From Thermoplasmata archaeon (GTDB taxonomy: Archaea > Thermoplasmatota > E2 > DHVEG-1 > B8-G13): 6,516 nucleotides of DNA. Shown in pieces: positions 1 through 5,357 of this stretch. The translations under genes were made by a program, and so were the position numbers. Below the pieces are notes generated by a model, which saw nothing but the letters and a program-made list of their open reading frames with translations, was not told the DNA's origin and did no database searches. The DNA is taken from positions 1 through 6,516 of the forward strand of contig JAGGYP010000021.1 in assembly GCA_021162485.1 (NCBI GenBank), in the 5' to 3' direction. How positions within the stretch are numbered: position 1 is the first letter of the stretch; every line of letters begins with the position of its first letter.

Positions 1-777
1 ATCTATGTTTGATATAAAAAATATTAATATTAAACCCAGTGACAAAGCAATGCACATTGAAGAATATGTCTCAGTTTTAAAAAATGTGCTTAACATAAAA
101 AATATCAGCAGCGATAACAATATTGGTGACAAAATTATTATGGTTTCTTTTAAATCAAAATAGCCTCTTTTATTTTTCTTCTCTTTGATAAATCTTCTCA
201 ACATGAGATATCCTATGATAACAAATGCTAGAAACGTGGGTATTTGGATAAGCAATAGGCTGTTTAAACTAATGTTTGAGAGAGTTGCAGCTAGGATAAT
301 AGATGGTGTGAGTGGGAATACCAAAGGCCATGGATGTCTAAACCAGAGGTTTAAATAGTTCATCTTGTCGTTTGAAACACCTAACTTTTTTCCCTCTTTC
401 TCTATTAGAGGAGCTGATATCCTTGCACCACCTGGGATTGGCATCAATCCAAAGATAGCTGGTATGATTGCAAGAACACCACCATTTGGAAAAGCCTTCC
501 TTATGTTTTCTACAAGCTTATCTGCCAAGCCAGTTTCTCTCATTGAATATGCAATTATGTTCACAAGAATCACAATGATTACCAATCCAATGGTCTTCCA
601 AGATGTTAAAGCGTTTAATATAGTTGCTCCAACTTCACCTGGTGGGAGAACATCTAATGAGAATAATGCTGCAATTATAGCGCCACATATCATAGCAATT
701 CCAAAGTTTTTACTCAGTCTTATCAACAAAATAATAGCTGCAAAAGCCAATATTATACCAGCAATGTTTATCCACAT
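1..777 (-). CDS. DUF401-family integral membrane protein (N-terminal part, cut by window edge)
   Basis: The frame is open from an ATG at 777 to the left edge, giving 259 residues without a stop; the family is usually about 400 residues, so the C-terminal third is missing. The protein is very hydrophobic, with likely membrane segments near residues 4-19, 24-41, 60-79, 98-114, 152-170, 172-193, 211-231 and 238-257. A glycine/proline-rich re-entrant-type motif, GLMPIPGGARISAPLIE, at about 110-126 and the following NLWFRHPWPLVFPLTPS stretch are what I recognise from the DUF401 (TIGR00529) family. That family is uncharacterised and resembles GntP or ion-transporter type permeases. A transport role is therefore inferred and the substrate is unknown. 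No in-frame ATG, GTG or TTG lies between this ATG and the upstream stop at 840, so the start is well fixed. A weak GTTGAT ribosome binding site lies 6-8 bases before it. The gene follows mtaD by 49 bases and may be cotranscribed with it. Confidence 0.82.
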   Translation of the reverse strand, partial: MWINIAGIILAFAAIILLIRLSKNFGIAMICGAIIAALFSLDVLPPGEVGATILNALTSWKTIGLVIIVILVNIIAYSMRETGLADKLVENIRKAFPNGGVLAIIPAIFGLMPIPGGARISAPLIEKEGKKLGVSNDKMNYLNLWFRHPWPLVFPLTPSIILAATLSNISLNSLLLIQIPTFLAFVIIGYLMLRRFIKEKKNKRGYFDLKETIIILSPILLSLLIFFMLSTFFKTETYSSMCIALSLGLILIFFISNID

Positions 778-805
778 AGATTCATCAACAAGGATGGATT
801 TGTTT

Positions 806-819
806 AGAGAAAAAAGAAA
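806..819 (-). terminator. Pyrimidine-rich tract after mtaD, possible U-run terminator
   Basis: On the minus strand the 14 bases read TTTCTTTTTTCTCT, starting 7 bases after the mtaD stop. Archaeal RNA polymerase can terminate at U-rich runs without a hairpin, so this could end or attenuate the upstream transcript. I see no stem-loop in front of it, and the next gene starts only about 30 bases later with no obvious TATA element, so read-through is equally possible. Confidence 0.3.
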
Positions 820-826
820 TGGTTTT

Positions 827-2125
827 TCAACTTTTCGTTAAATTATAAGCCTGCATCTGTGCTTCTCTAAGAGTGCTATTGTAATCTAGTGTGTAAAATG
901 TGTTGTCCAACATGAGTATTTTGCCATCAACTATGGTAGCATACACATCAGAGCATCTCGCAGAATAAACAAGCAGAGAAACAGGATCATGGACTGGTGT
1001 AAGCCATGGTTTCCTAAGGTTAACAATTATGATATCCGCTGTTTTTCCCTCCTCTATAGAACCTATTTTGTCATCTATACCAAGACATCTAGCGCCAGAT
1101 ATGGTTGCAAGATCTAACACGGTTTGAGCTGGTAATACACAAGGATCCCACCTATGATGCTTGTGTAACAACGCAGTAAATTTCATTGTTTCAAACATAT
1201 CCAATGTGTTATTGCTTGCTGCACCATCTGTGCCAAGACCAACTGCTACATTTTCCTTTAGCATCTCTGGTAATGGTGCAAATCCTCCTGTGGCGAGTTT
1301 CATGTTGCTAACAGGACAATGAGCTACCTTCGCACCAGCTCTACTAATCTCTGAAACCTCGTTTTTTGTTATCCAGCCACAGTGAGCTAAAATAGTCCTC
1401 TCACAGAGTAAACCATGTTTTTTAAGCACATCAACTGGTCTCAAACCAGTTTTTTCCATCACACTATAGATTTCATTTCTTGTCTCAGAACAATGAGTAT
1501 GCAATAGTACATCAAATTTCTCGGCTAAATCCAAGGATTTCTGAAGTGTCTCAGCTGAACAAGTATAGGTTGCATGTGGAGCTACAACTGGTTTGATCAA
1601 ATCCGAGTTTTTCCATTTTTTCAAAAAATTTTCACATGCTGGAAATAATTCCTCATATCTGTACTCTGGTGTGCCAAAATCAAGTAGAGAGAAACCTAAA
1701 AAGGCACGTAACCCTGCCTCTTTAGTAACCTCTACGATCACATCTTCAAAAAAATACATGTCAAGGAAACAAGTTGTACCAGATCTTATCATTTCTAACA
1801 AACCTAGTTTTGTACCAGCTGATATGGATTCTTTATCAAGTTTTGCTTCAACTGGCCATATTCTATTATTCAACCAGTCTTCAAGTATCATGTCATCTCC
1901 ATAGCCACGGAGAAGTGTCATTGGAACATGTGTATGAAGATTTATAAGACCTGGTAAAACAATCATTCCCCGTGCATCAATTACATATTCTACTTCTGTA
2001 GAAACTGGTTTCTCAGAGATTTCAGAGATAAGATTGTCTTCTATGTAAATACACGAGTTTTTGAGCTTTTCCCTTTTTGAATTTTGTGTTAAAACTATAC
2101 TGGCGTTTTTAATTAATATGCTCAT
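827..2125 (-). CDS. mtaD: 5-methylthioadenosine/S-adenosylhomocysteine (5'-deoxyadenosine) deaminase
   Basis: A cytosolic amidohydrolase-superfamily deaminase that converts the adenine of methylthioadenosine, S-adenosylhomocysteine or 5'-deoxyadenosine to hypoxanthine, releasing ammonia; the archaeal form is also called DadD. Numbered from the ATG (432 residues), the metal site is visible as HTH at 64-66, His211 in HTHCSE and Asp300 in GLGTDGAASNN. Catalytic Glu214 (HxxE) and His248 (LAHCGW) are present, as are the substrate-binding positions Glu93 and His184 (APHATY). These match the family's characterised set, and the length is normal. The frame opens earlier, at a TTG at 2140, but I chose the ATG at 2125 because GGGTG sits 8 bases before it and the TTG has no binding site. 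The gene lies 15 bases after the small membrane protein gene, so coupling is likely. In archaea such enzymes clear SAM by-products left by methyltransferases and radical-SAM enzymes. Preference among the three substrates cannot be read from sequence. Confidence 0.93.
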   Translation of the reverse strand: MSILIKNASIVLTQNSKREKLKNSCIYIEDNLISEISEKPVSTEVEYVIDARGMIVLPGLINLHTHVPMTLLRGYGDDMILEDWLNNRIWPVEAKLDKESISAGTKLGLLEMIRSGTTCFLDMYFFEDVIVEVTKEAGLRAFLGFSLLDFGTPEYRYEELFPACENFLKKWKNSDLIKPVVAPHATYTCSAETLQKSLDLAEKFDVLLHTHCSETRNEIYSVMEKTGLRPVDVLKKHGLLCERTILAHCGWITKNEVSEISRAGAKVAHCPVSNMKLATGGFAPLPEMLKENVAVGLGTDGAASNNTLDMFETMKFTALLHKHHRWDPCVLPAQTVLDLATISGARCLGIDDKIGSIEEGKTADIIIVNLRKPWLTPVHDPVSLLVYSARCSDVYATIVDGKILMLDNTFYTLDYNSTLREAQMQAYNLTKS

Positions 2126-2133
2126 TGATAAAA

Positions 2134-2138
2134 CACCC
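2134..2138 (-). promoter_or_regulatory. Ribosome binding site deciding the mtaD start
   Basis: The minus strand reads GGGTG here, complementary to the anti-Shine-Dalgarno end of archaeal 16S rRNA (site AGGAGGTGAT). It lies 8 bases before the ATG at 2125 and 2 bases after the stop of the upstream gene. It favours the ATG over the TTG at 2140, which would overlap this site. Confidence 0.6.
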
Positions 2139-2140
2139 AA

Positions 2141-2569
2141 TTACAATTCTGTGCCTTTGTTCCATAATCTCTCAAATTCTGCTTTCAATTTTCTAAGTAT
2201 AAAAGGATCTATAATCCAAATACCCATCTGACCTTCTTTGATAGGACCTGATAAGATGAGGGCTCTATTATCTCCAAGAACAAAGTTAACCCTGATATCC
2301 TCGTTTTTTCTTGCCTTTATATCTTTCAGAATTTTAATATCCTTACACTCTTTAAAAACAACCCTTGCATTTTTTGGTATCTCTATCTCATCCAAATACT
2401 CAGCAACAACACTAGGATTTTTTATCTCAGATAGAGACCACATATATGTTAATCTAGCCGTAGAATGGAAAGTAGTGGACTCAACAGGCTTTCTCATCCC
2501 AAACTCTATAGCCATTGTCGCCGCTATCAAACCTATAATAAATCCTACCAACAAGGATATTGGGTCCAT
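2141..2569 (-). CDS. Membrane-anchored protein of unknown function, 142 residues
   Basis: I do not recognise a characterised family. Residues 5-23 form one hydrophobic helix (LLVGFIIGLIAATMAIEF) followed by MRKP, so the N-terminus is probably outside and residues from about 27 onward are cytoplasmic by the positive-inside rule. The soluble part looks like a compact alpha/beta domain: a polar stretch with TARLTYMWSLSEI (37-49), a predicted beta-rich centre, then RALILSGPI (102-110), a GIWIIDP strand (116-122) and a final amphipathic helix (LRKLKAEFERLW, 125-136). The strand-acidic loop-helix ending recalls the effector domains of TrmB-type regulators or phospholipase-D-like proteins, but no HKD motif is present and this is only a resemblance. 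A TATA-like element precedes the ATG by about 30 bases, and only a weak GAG stands before the start. Its stop is 15 bases from the mtaD start, so the two probably form one operon. The function is unknown. Confidence 0.78.
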   Translation of the reverse strand: MDPISLLVGFIIGLIAATMAIEFGMRKPVESTTFHSTARLTYMWSLSEIKNPSVVAEYLDEIEIPKNARVVFKECKDIKILKDIKARKNEDIRVNFVLGDNRALILSGPIKEGQMGIWIIDPFILRKLKAEFERLWNKGTEL

Positions 2570-2597
2570 ATTAACTCAAAAAACAGTATTTGATTTC

Positions 2598-2607
2598 AAA
2601 TATATAG
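2598..2607 (-). promoter_or_regulatory. TATA-box-like element before the small membrane protein gene
   Basis: The minus strand reads CTATATATTT in the 56-base gap after the peptidase stop, with an A-rich stretch (AAGCAAAATAGCC) just upstream that could serve as BRE. Its centre is about 34 bases before the ATG at 2569, which would put a start of transcription some 8 bases upstream of the gene. It would drive the small membrane protein gene, mtaD and possibly the DUF401 gene. In an A+T-rich genome such matches also arise by chance. Confidence 0.45.
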
Positions 2608-2625
2608 ATTTGGCTATTTTGCTTT

Positions 2626-4164
2626 CTATGAATTTATCAGAAGCAAACGAATATGATCACTATTGGAATTGCCAAATTTGTCAAATGCAACCACGTTTAT
2701 ATCATACCATCCGATAGAGTAGTTTTTTAAATCTAACTGATAAGGTTTTGATTTTAGAGTCAATTTTAGTTCTTCATTAACATAGAAATCAACATGGCTT
2801 ATTCCATTGATATCATCTGCTTCAACCAACAGTATACATGAACCAATTAGTATGGTTTTATCTGTGGATAAAGGGCAAATTTCTCTTCCGAAAATATATA
2901 GATAACCTTTCTTGGGGGAAGTGATCTCTACAGAAGGAGGTTTCTCATCCTTTTTTGGCTTCAAAGTGGGGTCACCAAGAACCATCATACCATAACAATA
3001 AGAGGGATATTTTACACCCTTTAGGGAGTACCATTCTCTAAATGCATCACCTATACAGGCTGCGCTCTTTAACTTCTCATAAAAAATTTTTCCATCATCT
3101 ATCATTCCACCAACTTTTGAAGAACCAATCACAATCAAACCAGATGTGTTTCCAAAGAGGTAGAGATTTCCTATGCATTCCTCCTGGAAATAATCTATTG
3201 CCTCACAGCAGTGAAGATCATAAAAGAAAGCAGATTTGTAATTTTTCCTTAATTCCCAACTTGTGAGAGAATCCCATTTTGTATGATTGGAATAGTAAAA
3301 GTTATGTTGGAGTTGACTTGAATGTGCATGCAGACAAATCCATTCGTATTTCTCTTTCTTAAGATTGTTTAGATAATTTTCCTCTCGTGTTTTTTCTGGA
3401 TCATTTATAACTGTTATAAAAGAGGATTTATAGATGTTTTTCAAATAACTTTTATACTTTTCTCCATATTTTGCCCAATCGTCATCTACATAGAGCAAAG
3501 CCTTTGCAGGTCTGCATAAAGAGCCCACCCTATATGCATGGTTTCTATTAAAATACTCTTTCAACAGAGAAATCTTATCCCCTATCCATTTACTAGGTGA
3601 TATTCTACCAACCCATATCTCTGGTGCCTTACTCCCATTACCCCCCGTATGATTGCAAAATATCGTATAGTAGTAACCAAAACTATTTCCGCCCTCATCA
3701 TAAACAGTCCAATTTCCATCTAAATCCATATAATAAAAGTCACATGGAAACGTCTCTGGTTGATTCATATAGCCTTTTTCAACCCTATATTCTGGAATGG
3801 GTATATTACCAACTAGTATGCAACCAGCCAAGTTTGAAGAGTGAGAAACTATAAACTTTTTTACATCCTCTGGGCTATCCCATCCTGAATATCCAATGGT
3901 TTTTGGATATATTTCACATATAAATCCCTCTTCAGCTAAATCTTCTGAAAACTGGTTTAACTCGTTTTTTATACCATCATAAACAGACTTATCAACTAAT
4001 ACCATAACACGATTGGCAAGATTAGCTGTAGCTCTTTCACTTAACATGATTTTATCTGCTTGGAGGTTCAAAACCTTGGCATTTCCAGAGAAATTTAATG
4101 AGGTAAGTAGAAACATTAGAAGTATTACTGAAATTTTTACTACTGGTTTTTTCTTCAGCTTCAT
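2626..4164 (-). CDS. Exported gingipain-type (C25-like) cysteine peptidase with C-terminal Ig-like domain
   Basis: A predicted secreted clan-CD cysteine peptidase of 512 residues. The N-terminus is a signal peptide: KLKKK, a hydrophobic core at about 8-22, then a likely cleavage after GNA (27-29). The gingipain-like fold shows in order: CILVGNIPIPEY (115-126), CDFYYMDLDGNW (141-152), PEIWVGRISP (181-190), the His block ICLHAHSS with His281 the best aligned catalytic histidine (His279 is next to it), the Cys block FFYDLHCCEAIDY with Cys320 (or Cys319) as nucleophile, GLIVIGSSKVGGM (342-354) and the closing VLGDPTLKP (395-403) typical of C25 proteins. Residues about 409-511 form an Ig-like beta domain (PPSVEITSPKKGYLYIFG at its start). 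There is no C-terminal membrane anchor. The mature chain has 13 cysteines, unusual for an exported protein. It stands alone, 38 bases after larE, with its own TATA-like element. The catalytic assignment is by motif only and substrates are unknown. Confidence 0.75.
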   Translation of the reverse strand: MKLKKKPVVKISVILLMFLLTSLNFSGNAKVLNLQADKIMLSERATANLANRVMVLVDKSVYDGIKNELNQFSEDLAEEGFICEIYPKTIGYSGWDSPEDVKKFIVSHSSNLAGCILVGNIPIPEYRVEKGYMNQPETFPCDFYYMDLDGNWTVYDEGGNSFGYYYTIFCNHTGGNGSKAPEIWVGRISPSKWIGDKISLLKEYFNRNHAYRVGSLCRPAKALLYVDDDWAKYGEKYKSYLKNIYKSSFITVINDPEKTREENYLNNLKKEKYEWICLHAHSSQLQHNFYYSNHTKWDSLTSWELRKNYKSAFFYDLHCCEAIDYFQEECIGNLYLFGNTSGLIVIGSSKVGGMIDDGKIFYEKLKSAACIGDAFREWYSLKGVKYPSYCYGMMVLGDPTLKPKKDEKPPSVEITSPKKGYLYIFGREICPLSTDKTILIGSCILLVEADDINGISHVDFYVNEELKLTLKSKPYQLDLKNYSIGWYDINVVAFDKFGNSNSDHIRLLLINS

Positions 4165-4183
4165 AATTAGTAGTTCATCATAA

Positions 4184-4192
4184 AAATATAAA
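4184..4192 (-). promoter_or_regulatory. TATA-box-like element before the peptidase gene
   Basis: In the 38-base gap after larE the minus strand reads TTTATATTT, within a longer T-rich run. Its centre lies about 24 bases before the ATG at 4164, the usual TATA-to-start distance in archaea, so the transcript could begin at or within a few bases of the ATG (leaderless). No good ribosome binding site precedes the ATG, which fits. The same T-rich run could help end the larE transcript. Confidence 0.45.
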
Positions 4193-4202
4193 AATATTTC
4201 TA

Positions 4203-4985
4203 TTAAATTAGTTCTTTGTACCCTTCAATATCAACAGTAACCTTGCTAAAACCTATTCTCTTCAAAGCCTTTACTATCCTGTCTCTGTTTACAAAAATCT
4301 TATGTATCTCCTCAGGGTAAACCTCGATTATAGCGTTTTTATTATTATATCTAACTCTAACTTGTTTAAAAGATAGGGAAAAAAGAAAATCCTCTGCTCT
4401 TTCAATCATAGTTAATTTGTCGTAAGTAATCTTCTCATTATGTGGAATTCTTGAAGCGAGACATGTGGTTGAAGGCATGTCATAATTAGATAACCCCAAT
4501 TTTTTTGCAAGTAATCTAACCTCTTTTCTATTAATATTTGCCTCTACAAGAGGATGAAAGAAATTTGCTTCGTTAACAGCGACAATTCCTGGCCTGTAAT
4601 CACTAAAATCAGATGTGTTTACTCCATCTGCCACATACTTGTAGCCTAACTCTTTTGCTAAACTTAACAAAATCTCAGCTTCCTCTTTTTTACAATAGTA
4701 ACACCTATTTCTTGGGTTTGATAGAAATTTTTTACCTAGACTGCTCTCTTTTATAATTTTGTGCCTAATTCCTATCTCTTTTGCAATTTTTTTTGCATTC
4801 TCTAGCTCCCTCCTAGGAAAAACTGGTGAATCTATAGTTACAGCTAAACTATTCCTGCCTAGCATATCAAAAGCAAGTTTTGCAACTAAAGAACTATCTA
4901 CGCCACCTGAAAAAGATACTATCAATTTTTCCTTTTCTTTGATTAAACTTTTGAGTTTCTCTAGTTTTTCAACCAAGTTTTCCAT
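4203..4985 (-). CDS. larE: LarE-family ATP-dependent sulfur transferase, three-cysteine ([4Fe-4S]) type
   Basis: LarE adenylates a carboxylate of pyridinium biscarboxylic acid mononucleotide and inserts sulfur, a step in making the nickel-pincer cofactor of lactate racemase and other LarA-family enzymes. The 260-residue length is normal. The PP-loop SGGVDSS is at 26-32, followed by the family blocks DSPVFPRRE (52-60), VADGVNTSDFSDYRPG (118-133), HPLVEA (144-149), TTCLASRIPHNEKIT (173-187) and a C-terminal EVYPEE...IGF..V..D..GY region. Cys175 is the position of the sacrificial cysteine in Lactiplantibacillus LarE. Here Cys95 and Cys98 (RCYYC) add a CxxC, the pattern of LarE proteins that carry a [4Fe-4S] cluster and act catalytically. 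The gene begins 6 bases after the HTH gene, with GTGA and TGATC before the ATG overlapping that gene's stop. No larA, larB or larC is in the window, so another sulfuration target is possible. Confidence 0.93.
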   Translation of the reverse strand: MENLVEKLEKLKSLIKEKEKLIVSFSGGVDSSLVAKLAFDMLGRNSLAVTIDSPVFPRRELENAKKIAKEIGIRHKIIKESSLGKKFLSNPRNRCYYCKKEEAEILLSLAKELGYKYVADGVNTSDFSDYRPGIVAVNEANFFHPLVEANINRKEVRLLAKKLGLSNYDMPSTTCLASRIPHNEKITYDKLTMIERAEDFLFSLSFKQVRVRYNNKNAIIEVYPEEIHKIFVNRDRIVKALKRIGFSKVTVDIEGYKELI

Positions 4986-4991
4986 AATTGA

Positions 4992-5324
4992 TCATTCACA
5001 CGGAAGATTAATCTTAACATTTTTGCTTTTTCTAATAAGTTGGCATATTCTACACATTTCAGGAATTAAATTTTTTCTGTTTTTTAATATTCTATTAGTA
5101 GAAACTTCTATTTCTTTCAATAAATTATTATCTTTTATCTCCATAAAATTTCCTCTTTTTCTAGATAGGTACTGAGATACAGCAGCAGGTGTGACACCTA
5201 GTATATCTGCCACCTTCTTCTGTGATAGACCATGTTTCTCTATGAGATTCTTAGCTATCTCTTTTCTAATAGCTGGGATGATATACCATAAAATTTGCTC
5301 ACAAGGTGTTTTAAAATCGTTCAT
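4992..5324 (-). CDS. Small HTH transcriptional regulator with four cysteines
   Basis: A 110-residue XRE-like DNA-binding protein of the short archaeal type grouped as COG2522. The helix-turn-helix is clear at about 31-57 (GLSQKKVADILGVT then AAVSQYLSRKRG). The N-terminal part (PCEQILWYIIPAIRKEIAKNLIEK) is the usual leader of this family. The C-terminal half is helical and carries EMCRIC. Cys8, Cys91, Cys94 and Cys109 are the only cysteines; the C-x-x-C plus a conserved Cys in PCE suggests a metal, Fe-S or thiol-based sensing site, which is an inference. AAGGA lies 6 bases before the ATG, supporting the start. A weak TATA-like TAAATAATT overlaps the thiI stop, so the gene may have an extra promoter. 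It sits between two sulfur transferases (gaps 33 and 6 bases), so control of thiI/larE or of sulfur or Fe-S metabolism is a reasonable guess, including autoregulation. The ligand is unknown. Confidence 0.87.
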   Translation of the reverse strand: MNDFKTPCEQILWYIIPAIRKEIAKNLIEKHGLSQKKVADILGVTPAAVSQYLSRKRGNFMEIKDNNLLKEIEVSTNRILKNRKNLIPEMCRICQLIRKSKNVKINLPCE

Positions 5325-5329
5325 ATTTT

Positions 5330-5334
5330 TCCTT
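5330..5334 (-). promoter_or_regulatory. Ribosome binding site of the HTH regulator gene
   Basis: The minus strand reads AAGGA, 5 bases before the ATG at 5324, matching the core of the Shine-Dalgarno site. It lies in the 33-base gap after thiI and supports the chosen start and independent translation initiation of the regulator. Confidence 0.55.
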
Positions 5335-5357
5335 AATAAGTTGCTGATACAAATTAT

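Noticed and set aside
365..841. Plus-strand open frame of 158 codons
   Set aside because: It is antisense to the DUF401 gene, whose minus frame has a run of membrane segments and the family motif. The plus translation is low-complexity and matches nothing I know.
1593..1904. Plus-strand open frame of 103 codons inside mtaD
   Set aside because: It lies antisense to a gene with a complete set of catalytic motifs, and its translation is rich in Ser/Lys with no recognisable domain.
2238..2717. Plus-strand open frame of 159 codons
   Set aside because: It spans two minus-strand genes and their promoter gap, and its translation shows no domain. The minus-strand readings are coherent.
3042..3854. 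Two plus-strand open frames (74 and 85 codons) inside the peptidase gene
   Set aside because: Both are shadows of the peptidase coding sequence, with His/Ser/Tyr-rich translations typical of antisense frames.
4181..4199. Short A/T repeat (AAAAATAT twice) considered as a repeat element or operator
   Set aside because: It is a chance-level repeat in A+T-rich intergenic sequence and is better explained as TATA element plus T-run.
4759..5175. Plus-strand open frame of 138 codons
   Set aside because: It is antisense to larE and the HTH gene. The apparent hydrophobicity (many Phe/Ser/Leu) comes from reading Lys/Glu-rich coding sequence in reverse.
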